DNA of 16,404 nt, taken from assembly GCA_903921835.1 (NCBI GenBank), contig CAIXRL010000489.1, positions 1-16,404 of the forward strand. The letters are read 5' to 3'. The stretch is from Candidatus Eiseniibacteriota bacterium (GTDB lineage: Bacteria > Eisenbacteria > RBG-16-71-46). A model generated the notes under the pieces. The model saw nothing but the letters and a program-made list of their open reading frames with translations, was not told the DNA's origin and did not search any database. Every line of letters begins with the position of its first letter. Within the stretch, counting starts at the first letter, position 1. Below are positions 1 to 7,395 of this stretch, one piece after another. A program made the position numbers and the translations under genes.

Positions 1-15
1 CGCGGAGCAGCACCC

Positions 16-1374
16 ATGCGCCGTTACTCGCGGATGCACCTCCCGCCCGAAGTCGCCATGCGCAACCTCGACGCGATCGACCTCGAGGAGAAGTCCCGCC
101 TCGCTGAAGGCATCGCCCTGATTGCGGTGCTCGACGAGCGCCGGGACTACCTCGCCGCCGGCTACTCCTGCATGCGCAGCTACTGCATGGGACGGCTGCA
201 CATGTCCGAGGACAAGGCGCTGCGGCGCATCCAGGTCGCGCGCGCGGCGCTGCGGTTCCCGGAGGTGTTCGAGTGTCTCGCGGATGGCCGGCTGAGTGTG
301 ACCACGGCGGCGGTGCTCGCGCCGCACCTCGAGCCGGAGACGGCGGCTTCGCTGCTGGAGGCGGCGGCATTCCTGAGCCGGCCCGAGATCAGCCGGATGC
401 TGGCGGTGCCGTCGTGCCCTCTCGCAGTGGCCCCGGCCGAGCCAACCTTCGAGTCACTTGTCGAGACATCGTCATGCCAGCATGCACCGGTGCATGCGAT
501 ATCGGACCTAAACCGTTGCGACTGCGTGGCGGGCCATTCCACCGCGTCCGGGGAGCGTCAAGCGCCTGCGGAGCACCCGCGTCGCGGCCGGGTGTCGCCC
601 TCGGCCACGGGCGAGTACGACGTGCGGCTGACCATCACGCCGGCCGAGCACGGGGAGTTGGTCCGGGCGCAGGCGCTGCTCGGCCACGCGCTGCCCTCGG
701 GCGACCCGGCGCTGGTCTACGCGCGGGCGGTGAGCCACTACCTCGCGCACCTCGCGAAGCAGCGCCTGGGCGTGAAGCCCGGCGCGGCGGCGCAGGCGGG
801 CGGTGCAACGGGCCGGGCGATCCCGAAGGCGCTGCGGCGCCTCGTCTGGGAGCACGACGGCGGGCGGTGTGCCTTCGTGAGCGCGGACGGACACCGCTGC
901 GAGGAGATCCGGCGGCTCGAGATCGATCACATCACGCCCGTCGCGCTGGGTGGCGAGTCCACGCCGGACAACCTTCGCCTGTTGTGCTCATGCCACAACG
1001 CGTACGAGGCCGAGCGCGTGCTCGGCAGGGAGCACGTGCAGCGACGCCGGGAGCTCGCACAGCGCGAGCGCGCGAAGGCGGAGCTAGCGGCGCAGGCGAG
1101 CCGGGAGCGACAGCGCGCGCGGGACGCGGTCGCAACTGAAGAAGCCACGGCGCGAGCGAAGGTGCGGGACGCGGCGAAGCAGGCTCGCCATGACGACGTC
1201 TACGCCGCGCTGCGCGGTCTGCGCTCCGGCTCAGCCGAGGCGCGCCGGGGAGCCGGGATCGCCGATGCGATGCCGGATGACGCATCGCTCGAGGCGTGCC
1301 TGAGGGCGGCGCTGACCGAGCTCGCGCGTCCGCTCCTGATGCGCGGCGAGCGCATGGCGAGGTGCACCACGTGA
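16..1374 (+). CDS. HNH endonuclease with 13E12/DUF222-like N-terminal domain
   Basis: A 452-residue protein with a helical, charged N-terminal half (about 1-135), a variable linker (about 136-195), a second helical part, and a C-terminal HNH nuclease domain. The HNH motif is clear: Cys285 and Cys295 flank a CAFVSADGHRC segment, followed by Asp304-His305 in LEIDHITP, Asn319 in DNLRLLC, then Cys324, Cys326 and His327. The tail (about 335-410) is a basic Arg/Ala/Glu-rich helix, probably coiled. The architecture resembles the DUF222/13E12-repeat HNH proteins that occur in many copies in some genomes; their role is not settled, and a nuclease of mobile or selfish type is likely. A GGAG sits 8 nt before ATG 16, which supports this start, but the frame is open to the window edge, so a longer protein cannot be excluded. 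The linker DNA (about 425-545) is less GC-rich than its surroundings and holds an 18-bp perfect palindrome. A long inverted repeat lies 89 bp downstream. Confidence 0.85.
   Translation: MRRYSRMHLPPEVAMRNLDAIDLEEKSRLAEGIALIAVLDERRDYLAAGYSCMRSYCMGRLHMSEDKALRRIQVARAALRFPEVFECLADGRLSVTTAAVLAPHLEPETAASLLEAAAFLSRPEISRMLAVPSCPLAVAPAEPTFESLVETSSCQHAPVHAISDLNRCDCVAGHSTASGERQAPAEHPRRGRVSPSATGEYDVRLTITPAEHGELVRAQALLGHALPSGDPALVYARAVSHYLAHLAKQRLGVKPGAAAQAGGATGRAIPKALRRLVWEHDGGRCAFVSADGHRCEEIRRLEIDHITPVALGGESTPDNLRLLCSCHNAYEAERVLGREHVQRRRELAQRERAKAELAAQASRERQRARDAVATEEATARAKVRDAAKQARHDDVYAALRGLRSGSAEARRGAGIADAMPDDASLEACLRAALTELARPLLMRGERMARCTT
480..497. repeat. 18-bp perfect palindrome inside HNH gene linker
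   Basis: GCATGCACCGGTGCATGC reads the same on both strands. It lies in the coding sequence of the HNH gene, in a stretch with lower GC and less typical codons (TCA, CTT, ACA, ATA, CTA) than the rest of the gene. It encodes part of a Cys/His-containing linker between domains. It could be a protein-binding site, a remnant of inserted DNA, or chance in a fast-evolving linker. Confidence 0.5.
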
Positions 1375-1463
1375 GGGCGGGGCAGCCGCGTTTCGGGCAC
1401 CGCGCGCACGCGTGGTCTCGGCCGGGAGCGCGGCGGTGATGCCGAATCAGGGAAAGTCACTCA

Positions 1464-1624
1464 GTGTCCCGTCCCAGGAGTAGCTTGACCACAAAGGCGG
1501 CCAATGTGCCCGGCTGGCAAGGCGCGACGACGAAGTCGTATCAATAGGATACGTCGAGGAGGAGCAACGCAGCCGGCCGCGCACAGCGGGCGCCGACTGC
1601 CAAGCTACTCCTGGGACGGGTCAC
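1464..1624. mobile_element. 161-bp MITE-like inverted-repeat element
   Basis: The terminal arms 1468-1487 (CCCGTCCCAGGAGTAGCTTG) and 1601-1620 are perfect 20-bp reverse complements. With one mismatch the match extends to 24 bp at 1464-1487 and 1601-1624, starting GTGTCCC. The interior is also weakly self-complementary: CGTATC and GATACG flank a 5-nt AATAG centre near the middle, and GGCTGGC/GCCGGCC and ATGTGC/GCACAG segments pair further out. The whole could fold into one long imperfect hairpin. It has no convincing reading frame. It fills most of the gap between the HNH gene and the methyltransferase gene. This build is that of a small non-autonomous transposable element or a large REP-like repeat; a bare terminator is unlikely at this length. 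I see no clear target duplication beyond a possible CA on each side. Confidence 0.7.
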
Positions 1625-1655
1625 CAGCCCCAGATTGGGCGCCTCGGCGAAAACC

Positions 1656-1661
1656 TATTAG
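1656..1661 (+). promoter_or_regulatory. Candidate -10 box for the methyltransferase gene
   Basis: TATTAG lies 9 nt before ATG 1671, with a weak TTGGGC (1635-1640) 15 nt upstream as a possible -35. If it is used, transcription would begin at or almost at the start codon, giving a leaderless message. No Shine-Dalgarno sequence precedes this start, which agrees with that reading. The evidence is a short motif match only. Confidence 0.25.
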
Positions 1662-1670
1662 TCTCGGCGC

Positions 1671-2498
1671 ATGGCCTCTCCCGATCCCTGCGATTTCGAC
1701 CCCGCGAACCCCGCGCACGTGGCGACGTGGGACGAAGCGTCGCTGTGGTCGGCGCTCGCAGGCCAGCTGCTGCTGGACCGCGTCCCCCTGGACGCGCGGT
1801 GCGCCATGGACCTGGGCACCGGCGCCGGGTTTCCCGGGCTGGAGCTGGCCGAACGTCTCGGACCCGGCGCGCTGGTCGTGGGAGTCGACCCCTGGCGGAC
1901 GGCGCTCGAGCGCGCCTCGGCCAAGGCGCGCACGTGGGGCGTGCCGGGCTACGTCCCGGTGCTCGCCGATGGCGCGTGCCTGCCGCTGCGCGCGGCGTGC
2001 CTGCACCTGGTGGTCTCGAATCTCGGTGTGAACAACTTCGCGGACCCCGACGCGGCCTTCGCGGAGTGCCGGCGCGTGCTGGCGCCGGGCGGAGTGCTGG
2101 CGATCAGCACCAACGTGGTCGGCCACTTTCGCGAACTCTACGACGTGTTCGACGACGTGCTGCTCCGCGCCGGGCACGCGGAGGCCCGCGGGCGTCTTCG
2201 CACGCACGTGGCCCACCGCGCGACGGTCGCGGGCCTCACCACGATGCTCGCCCGCCACGGCCTGCGCGTGACGGATGTGCTCGAGCGCGAACGGGCCTGG
2301 CGCTTTCGCGACGGAGCCGCGCTGCTGGATTCCCACCTGGTCCGCATCGGCTTCCTGCCGGCGTGGCGCGAGGTGGTCGGCGAGCCCGCAGGTCCCGTAA
2401 TCGAGGCGCTGCGCGAGGCGCTGGATGCCCGCGCGCGCGACGCGGGCGAACTGCGGTTGTCCGTGCCGCTCGCGGTGCTGGTGGCGCGCGCCGCCTGA
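1671..2498 (+). CDS. Class I SAM-dependent methyltransferase
   Basis: A 275-residue protein with a Rossmann-type methyltransferase core. Motif I is MDLGTGAGFPGLELA (from about residue 46), the acidic SAM-ribose loop is LVVGVDPW, and the segment LHLVVSNLGVNNFADPDAAFAECRRVLAPGGVLAIST matches motifs IV to VI of the Methyltransf_11/25 group. The family moves a methyl group from S-adenosylmethionine to a small molecule, lipid or other acceptor; the substrate cannot be read here. The C-terminal part (about 140-275) is helical and may form the acceptor site. There is no signal peptide, so it should be cytoplasmic. ATG 1671 is chosen because the conserved domain starts soon after it, although no ribosome-binding site is visible. 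The gene is monocistronic and convergent with the VIT1-type gene, with only 16 bp between the stops. Confidence 0.8.
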   Translation: MASPDPCDFDPANPAHVATWDEASLWSALAGQLLLDRVPLDARCAMDLGTGAGFPGLELAERLGPGALVVGVDPWRTALERASAKARTWGVPGYVPVLADGACLPLRAACLHLVVSNLGVNNFADPDAAFAECRRVLAPGGVLAISTNVVGHFRELYDVFDDVLLRAGHAEARGRLRTHVAHRATVAGLTTMLARHGLRVTDVLERERAWRFRDGAALLDSHLVRIGFLPAWREVVGEPAGPVIEALREALDARARDAGELRLSVPLAVLVARAA

Positions 2499-2514
2499 CG
2501 ACGGCGCACGCGGG

Positions 2515-3210
2515 TCAGGCGAGCAGCTTCGCCAGCGCGAACGCGGCCGTCGCGGCGAGGGCGCCAACGAGCGCCGTCTGGAGCGCGCTGCGCACCGGGT
2601 GCGCGCCGGTGAAGCGCCCCTTGACGTAGCCGAAGACGAGCAACGCCACCAGCGTGAATGCCACCGATACACCCAGGGCTCGGCGCGCGTCCGGAACGAA
2701 GAAGTAGGGCGCCAGCGGCACGAAGCCCCCCGCGACGTACGCACCTGCGATGGTCAACGCGCTGGCAAGCGCGCGCTTCGGGTCCGGCGCCTCCAGCCCG
2801 AGTTCGAACCGCATCATGAAATCGACCCACGCCTTCGGGTTCGCCTCCATCGCCACCACCACGGGGGCGATCGCGTCCTCCGCGAGCCCGTAGCCGCGGA
2901 AGACCTCGCGCACCTCCTCGCGCTCGAACTCGGTCTTCTCGACGATCTCGCGCTCCTCGCGACGGCGCTCGCTGGCGTAGTGCTCCGCGTCGCTGCGTGC
3001 GGCGAGGTAGCCGCCCAGTCCCATCGCGATCGAGCCCGCGGCGATCTCAGCCATGCCGGCGGTGACGACGAGGTTTGTCGCCGCGACCGCGCCCGAGAGT
3101 CCCGCGGCAAGCGCGAAGGGAACCGTGAGCCCGTCCGACATCCCAATGACGACGTCGCGGACGGTCTCGCCCGCGGTGAAGTGCCTTTCGACGTGCAGCG
3201 TGGCCGGCAT
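2515..3210 (-). CDS. VIT1/CCC1 family iron/manganese transporter
   Basis: A 231-residue membrane protein. The N-terminal segment VRDVVIGMSDGLTVPFALAAGLSGA matches the first helix of VIT1/CCC1 transporters, with the conserved DG(L)TVPFAL. A second helix (AGMAEIAAGSIAMGLGGYLAARS) follows, then a Glu-rich cytoplasmic insert of about 75 residues (EHYASERRREEREIVEKTEFEREEV, ending near EAPDP), which in this family binds metal between helices 2 and 3. Three hydrophobic segments complete the usual five. The family exports Fe2+ or Mn2+ from the cytoplasm or loads it into compartments. The start at 3210 follows GAGG at a spacing of 7 nt, and homology begins there; the frame stays open far upstream but that part is shadow. 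It is divergent from the PpiC lipoprotein gene. Confidence 0.9.
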   Translation of the reverse strand: MPATLHVERHFTAGETVRDVVIGMSDGLTVPFALAAGLSGAVAATNLVVTAGMAEIAAGSIAMGLGGYLAARSDAEHYASERRREEREIVEKTEFEREEVREVFRGYGLAEDAIAPVVVAMEANPKAWVDFMMRFELGLEAPDPKRALASALTIAGAYVAGGFVPLAPYFFVPDARRALGVSVAFTLVALLVFGYVKGRFTGAHPVRSALQTALVGALAATAAFALAKLLA

Positions 3211-3306
3211 GGAGATCCTCTTGCGCGCGGGCGTCCCGCCCTGCCGTGCGCGGGCGGTTCCCGCGCAGGTCCCGGGCGAGGACATCGCCGCAGCATCGGT
3301 CCGCGT

Positions 3307-3331
3307 CCCGGGCCGGGCAAGCGGGCCCGGG
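3307..3331. other. GC-rich hairpin in divergent intergenic region
   Basis: CCCGGGCC (3307-3314) and GGCCCGGG (3324-3331) are perfect 8-bp complements with a 9-nt loop. The hairpin abuts the degraded repeat copy at 3333-3380 and lies in the region upstream of two divergent genes. It might be part of the old element or a structured leader. In sequence this rich in G and C, chance is a fair alternative. Confidence 0.3.
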
Positions 3332-3332
3332 A

Positions 3333-3380
3333 GCGCCCCTCCCGCACTCCCGGCTGGCGGTCCATGAATCGCCCGGGCTA
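3333..3380 (-). repeat. Degraded end of the 12677-12855 MITE family
   Basis: Bases 3333-3380 match the reverse complement of 12676-12723 at 39 of 48 positions without gaps, including CATGAAT and CCGGGCTA at the outer end. I compared the two by eye. No matching opposite end is visible on the vit1-like side, so this looks like a solo or truncated copy. Its outer terminus points toward the lipoprotein gene and ends 55 bp before that start codon. A TACTGT (3379-3384), a possible -10 box, overlaps the terminus. Confidence 0.6.
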
Positions 3381-3435
3381 CTGTCCCCCGGCGCTTCTGG
3401 TCCCGCATCGCCCTCCCGAAGGAAAGGACGCATCC

Positions 3436-5103
3436 GTGATTCGTACGACGCTTCGCGCCGTCGCCGCGGCCCTCCTCGTCGCGCTCACGCTCGCCGGCTG
3501 CAGCACGGACTCGCGTCCCGTCGCGCGCGTGGGGCGGCACACGCTCACCGTCGGCGACTTCCTGCGTGCCGCGCGCCGTTGGAACGCCGGCCGGCAGCTT
3601 CCGGCGGAGCAGGCGCGCCCGCTGCTGCTGCAGGAAATGGTCAGGAACGAGCTGCTGCTCGTCGCGGCGGAGGCGCACGGGCTGGACACCACGACCTTCA
3701 CGCGGCAGCACCGCCGCGCAGCGACGGAACAGGCTCTGCTCGCGGCGCTTTCGGCGCAGCTCGCGCCAGCGGATCCCGGCGTGAGCGAAGCAGAGGTGAG
3801 GACCCTCTACGAGTGGCGCAGGACGAGATCGGACGTGCAGATCGTGTACGCGCCCGACAGCGCGACGATCGCGCTCGCCCTCCACCGGATCGAAGCGGGC
3901 GACCCGTTCGCGCGGGTGGCCGACGAGTTCGGCGGCGCCGGCATGCTGCCGCCCGGCGGCGAGCTCGGGTTCTGCGTCTCCGGCTCGCTCCCACAGCCCA
4001 TCGACGATGCCATGCGCACCCAGGCGATCGGCCACATTGGCGGTCCCTACCGCGCCTCGATGGGGTGGTTTCTCGTCCGCGTCTCGCGCCGCGTCCCGGC
4101 GAGCACGCACCCGTTCGAGCAGGAGCGCGCCTCGCTCGAGAACCTGATCCGCCAGCGCAAGCGGCAGAGGGCGCTGCTCGCTGGCGTCGAGAGGCTCGGC
4201 CCCGCGCACCACCTGTCGCTCGCCGCGGACGCGGGACAGGAGCTGTTCCGCCTCCTGACGCCTGGCCGCATGGGCGGATTCGGCAGCGCGTTGCCCACGG
4301 CGGCGGAGCGCCGGCACGTGCTCGCGCGCTTCGACGGCGGCGCGTTCACGGTGGGCGACGCGTTGGACGACCTCGCGCGACCCGAGATCGACAGGCCCAA
4401 CGCCAGCATGGTGCCTGCGCTGCGCGAGTGGGTGCGCCAGCGCGCGGTGACCCGCATCGCGCTGGTCGAGGCCAGGAACCGCCACCTCGACGAGGAGCCG
4501 GCCGTCGCCGGGCCGCTCGCGGACCAGATCAACGACTACATCCTGGGGGGCGAGTACGAGACCGTCAGGACCGGCGTCACCCCGCCCGACGAGGCGACGC
4601 TGCGCGCCACGTGGGAACCGGTGAAGAACCGCTTTCCGATGGTGCGTCAGGCGCACGTGCTCTGGGTGGTGGTCGCGGACACCGCGAAGGCCCTGGCCAT
4701 CACGCGGGGCTCCGGTCAGGGCTCGCTGCGCGAGGTCGCGCACGCCGTCGATCCGGCCATCGCGGTGCACGAGGAGACGCTGCGGTTCCCCAACGGGGAC
4801 CCGAGGTGGGCGACGGCGCAGGGCGCGCTCCAGCGGCTCGAGGCCGGGCAGTGGGCGAGCCCGGAGGTCACGACCGCCGGATTCCGGCTGCTGCAGCTCG
4901 TGAAGAGCGAGCAGGGCCCGGTGGCGTGGGACCAGCTGCCGCCGGAGGTGCGGCGCTCGCTCGCGGACAACCTGCTGCAGCGCTCACGCGAAGCTCGCCT
5001 CTCGGCCTACACGGACTCGCTGCGGCGCGCGATCCATCCCGTGCTGCTGCCCGAGAACCTCCGCGGCGTGCCATGGCCGGCGATGGCCGGCGTAGCGCCC
5101 TGA
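3436..5103 (+). CDS. PpiC-type peptidyl-prolyl isomerase lipoprotein (SurA/PrsA-like)
   Basis: A 555-residue protein starting MIRTTLRAVAAALLVALTLAGC, a lipoprotein signal with Cys22 as the lipidated residue (lipobox LAGC). A SurA_N-like helical region follows (about 26-130), then a parvulin-like domain (about 132-220) with GGELGFCVSGSLPQPIDDAM and IGGPYRASMGWFLVRV. A second, more degenerate parvulin-like domain spans about 400-495. The protein should sit on the periplasmic face of a membrane and act as a foldase or chaperone. Whether the isomerase site is active cannot be said. The start is GTG 3436, preceded by AAGGA at a spacing of 7 nt; the open frame upstream is not coding. Only 13 bp separate it from the secreted GH31 gene, so the two are probably co-transcribed, and the foldase may help that enzyme fold. 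It is distinct from the SurA-like gene at 11199. Confidence 0.8.
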   Translation: MIRTTLRAVAAALLVALTLAGCSTDSRPVARVGRHTLTVGDFLRAARRWNAGRQLPAEQARPLLLQEMVRNELLLVAAEAHGLDTTTFTRQHRRAATEQALLAALSAQLAPADPGVSEAEVRTLYEWRRTRSDVQIVYAPDSATIALALHRIEAGDPFARVADEFGGAGMLPPGGELGFCVSGSLPQPIDDAMRTQAIGHIGGPYRASMGWFLVRVSRRVPASTHPFEQERASLENLIRQRKRQRALLAGVERLGPAHHLSLAADAGQELFRLLTPGRMGGFGSALPTAAERRHVLARFDGGAFTVGDALDDLARPEIDRPNASMVPALREWVRQRAVTRIALVEARNRHLDEEPAVAGPLADQINDYILGGEYETVRTGVTPPDEATLRATWEPVKNRFPMVRQAHVLWVVVADTAKALAITRGSGQGSLREVAHAVDPAIAVHEETLRFPNGDPRWATAQGALQRLEAGQWASPEVTTAGFRLLQLVKSEQGPVAWDQLPPEVRRSLADNLLQRSREARLSAYTDSLRRAIHPVLLPENLRGVPWPAMAGVAP

Positions 5104-5116
5104 CCGGGCGGACCGC

Positions 5117-7270
5117 ATGAGACTCGCACCGCGGCTGGTTCGCGCGCTCGGGATCGCACTGGCGCCGTTCGCCCTGCTCGGCATCGCGCACGCGCAGGGC
5201 TTCGGCGAGCGCATCGGCGAGCGCATCGTGTGTTTCTGGCCCGACTCCGCGGCCCGCGACCTGGCCGTGCGCGCCCCCGCGCTGTTCCCGTTCCTGCCCG
5301 CGCCGGGTGCGCCGGCCGAGCGCGGCACGGACTTCGCGGTGCGCCCCGAGTTCCGCATGCAGGGGGGCGGTCGCGTCGTGCACATCGAGACCCCGCGCGG
5401 CACCACGCTGTACGGGACCGGCGAAGTGCCGGGCGGCCTGGTTCGCAACGGCCGCCTCAGCGTCTGCTGGAACACGGACGCCTACGGCTACGACGCGAAC
5501 TCGCCGTCGCTCTATCAGTCGCACCCGTGGGTGCTCGCCGTGCGGCCCGACGGCAGCAGCTTCGGCGTGATCGCCGCCACGCCCGGCCGCGTGACCATCG
5601 ACCTCACGCACGGGATCGAGTTCCGCGCGCAGGGCCCCGTCTTCCCCGTGGTCGTGATCGACCGGCCATCGCCGCAGGACGTCGTGCGCGCGCTCGCCGA
5701 TCTCACCGGGAAGATGCCGCTGCCGCCGCGCTGGGCGATCGGGTTCCAGCAGTGCCGCTACTCCTACGCGCCCGACTCCGAGGTGGTGCGCATCGCCCGC
5801 GAATTCCGCGCGCGCGGCCTGCCGTGCGACGTGCTGTGGATGGACATCGACTACATGGACGGGCACAAGCCGTTCACCTTCGACCCGCGCGGCTTCCCGC
5901 ACCCCGGGACGCTGTCGGACACGCTTCACGCGCGCGGCTTCAAGAGCGTCTGGATCCTCGATCCCGGCATCAAGCAGGAACCGGGCGATTTCATGTACGA
6001 GTCGGGCCTGCACGGCGGGCACTGGGTGACCATGCCCGACGGCACTCCGTTCTGGGGCAAGGTCTGGCCGGGCGGCTGCAATTTCCCCGATTTCACGCGC
6101 GCGGCGACGCGCGCGTGGTGGTCGGCCAGCGTGCTCGCGTTCGCGCAGCGCAGCGGCGCCGACGGCATCTGGAACGACATGAACGAGCCCGCCGTGTTCG
6201 AGGCGGCGGGCAAGTCCATGCCCGAGACCGCGTGGCATCGCGCGGACGAGAGCCTGGGCGGGGCCGGCTACCACGCGCGCTACCACAACGTCTACGGCAT
6301 GCTCATGGCACGCGCGTCGTGGGAGGGCCTGAAGGCGCGCGGGCCCGAGCGCCGGCCGTTCGTGCTCTCGCGCGCGAACTTCATGGGCGGCCAGCGGTGG
6401 GCCGCGGCGTGGACCGGCGACAACCGTGCGACCGCGGGGCACCTCGCGATGGCGCTGCCCATGGTGCTGAACCTCGGGCTCTCGGGGCAGCCGTTCGCGG
6501 GTCCCGACATCGGCGGCTACGCCGGTCCCATCGCGGGCGAGGACTTCGCCGCGTGGATGGGCCTCGGCACGCTGCTCCCGTTCTCACGCGCGCACACCGA
6601 GAAGGGCGGCATCCGCAAGGAACCCTGGAGCTTCGGCCCGAAGGTCGAGGCGCTCTGCCGCCGAGCGCTGCAGACGCGCTACCGCCTGCTGCCCTATCTC
6701 TACACGGTGTTCGAGGAGGCCTCGCGCACCGGCCTACCGGTCGCGCGACCCGCGTTCTTCGCCGACCCTGCCGCGGAATGGCTGCGTGAGGTCGAGCACG
6801 AGTTCCTCATCGGCGGCGACGTGCTGGTGGACCTGCGCTTCCGACCCGAGTGGAAGGAGGCGAAGCGCCTTTCCGACGACCCCTCCGCGTGGCGCGCCGC
6901 CACGGTGATCCCGGGCGAGCCCAGCGAGGCGCTGCCGGACCTCTCGGTGCGCGCCGGCGCGATCGTGCCGCTGGGACCGATCATGAACTTCTCGGGCGAG
7001 CGGCCGCTCGACGACGTGGAACTGCTCGTGGCGCCGGACGCCGCCGGACACGCGGAAGGCTGGCTCTACGAGGACGCCGGCGACGGGTACGGCTACACGC
7101 GGGGCGAGTTCCGGCGCACCCACCTGGTCGCGGAAACGCACGGGCGAACGGTGCGCGTGCGCGTGGACCGCAGCGAGGGCACGTGGACGCCGCCCGGCGA
7201 GCGGAAGTGGCGCGTCACACTGCTGGGCGGCCAGAAGGGCGCGGTGGTCGAGGCGCCGGCGGGGCGGTGA
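5117..7270 (+). CDS. Secreted GH31 alpha-glucosidase
   Basis: A 717-residue glycoside hydrolase family 31 protein. The N-terminus is a Sec signal peptide with likely cleavage after AHA (about residue 26). An N-terminal beta-sandwich follows, including LYGTGEVPGGL and WNTDAYGYDANSPSLYQSHPW. The (beta/alpha)8 barrel starts near PPRWAIGFQQCRYSY. The catalytic nucleophile is Asp354 in DGIWNDMNEP and the acid/base is Asp435 in TGDNRA. WMDIDYMDGHKPFTFD and RSHTEKGG-like RAHTEKGG are also family hallmarks. C-terminal beta domains complete the protein. GH31 enzymes with these motifs release glucose (sometimes xylose) from the non-reducing end of alpha-glycosides with retention. Export implies action in the periplasm or outside. 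There is no clear Shine-Dalgarno; it may be translationally coupled to the lipoprotein gene 13 bp upstream. Confidence 0.95.
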   Translation: MRLAPRLVRALGIALAPFALLGIAHAQGFGERIGERIVCFWPDSAARDLAVRAPALFPFLPAPGAPAERGTDFAVRPEFRMQGGGRVVHIETPRGTTLYGTGEVPGGLVRNGRLSVCWNTDAYGYDANSPSLYQSHPWVLAVRPDGSSFGVIAATPGRVTIDLTHGIEFRAQGPVFPVVVIDRPSPQDVVRALADLTGKMPLPPRWAIGFQQCRYSYAPDSEVVRIAREFRARGLPCDVLWMDIDYMDGHKPFTFDPRGFPHPGTLSDTLHARGFKSVWILDPGIKQEPGDFMYESGLHGGHWVTMPDGTPFWGKVWPGGCNFPDFTRAATRAWWSASVLAFAQRSGADGIWNDMNEPAVFEAAGKSMPETAWHRADESLGGAGYHARYHNVYGMLMARASWEGLKARGPERRPFVLSRANFMGGQRWAAAWTGDNRATAGHLAMALPMVLNLGLSGQPFAGPDIGGYAGPIAGEDFAAWMGLGTLLPFSRAHTEKGGIRKEPWSFGPKVEALCRRALQTRYRLLPYLYTVFEEASRTGLPVARPAFFADPAAEWLREVEHEFLIGGDVLVDLRFRPEWKEAKRLSDDPSAWRAATVIPGEPSEALPDLSVRAGAIVPLGPIMNFSGERPLDDVELLVAPDAAGHAEGWLYEDAGDGYGYTRGEFRRTHLVAETHGRTVRVRVDRSEGTWTPPGERKWRVTLLGGQKGAVVEAPAGR

Positions 7271-7332
7271 ACGCGGCCGCGCGCGGAGCTGGGCGGCACC
7301 GAACGGAGCTGTGCGTGAAACGTTGAGCGGGA

Positions 7333-7352
7333 GCTTCCGGATACCGGGAAGC
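7333..7352. terminator. Hairpin downstream of GH31 gene
   Basis: GCTTCC (7333-7338) pairs with GGAAGC (7347-7352), and the inner GG and CC can extend the stem with a bulge. It lies 62 bp after the GH31 stop. No T tract follows. It could be a weak terminator for the plus-strand unit. Confidence 0.35.
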
Positions 7353-7364
7353 GCGTGGCCTTGT

Positions 7365-7392
7365 GCTTCGAGCCCACGGAAGGGCTCGAAGC
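7365..7392. terminator. Strong hairpin, probable bidirectional terminator
   Basis: GCTTCGAGCCC (7365-7375) and GGGCTCGAAGC (7382-7392) form a perfect 11-bp stem with an ACGGAA loop. It lies between the convergent ends of the GH31 gene (7270) and the DinB-like gene (7396), four bases from the latter stop. There is no T run on either side, so termination may not follow the classical intrinsic mode. The same ACGGAA loop closes the hairpin after the surA-like gene. Confidence 0.6.
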
Positions 7393-7395
7393 GTC

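Noticed and set aside
1504..2031. Plus-strand frame of 175 codons across the repeat and methyltransferase start
   Set aside because: It runs through the inverted-repeat element and then out of frame with the methyltransferase; its product is Arg/Trp-rich and unlike any protein family.
2425..3435. N-terminal extension of the PpiC lipoprotein frame
   Set aside because: It overlaps the VIT1-like gene on the other strand. The lipoprotein signal and AAGGA site place the start at GTG 3436.
3211..4770. N-terminal extension of the VIT1-like frame to 751 codons
   Set aside because: The extension is antisense to the PpiC lipoprotein and lacks family similarity. A good ribosome-binding site and the family's N-terminus mark 3210 as the start.
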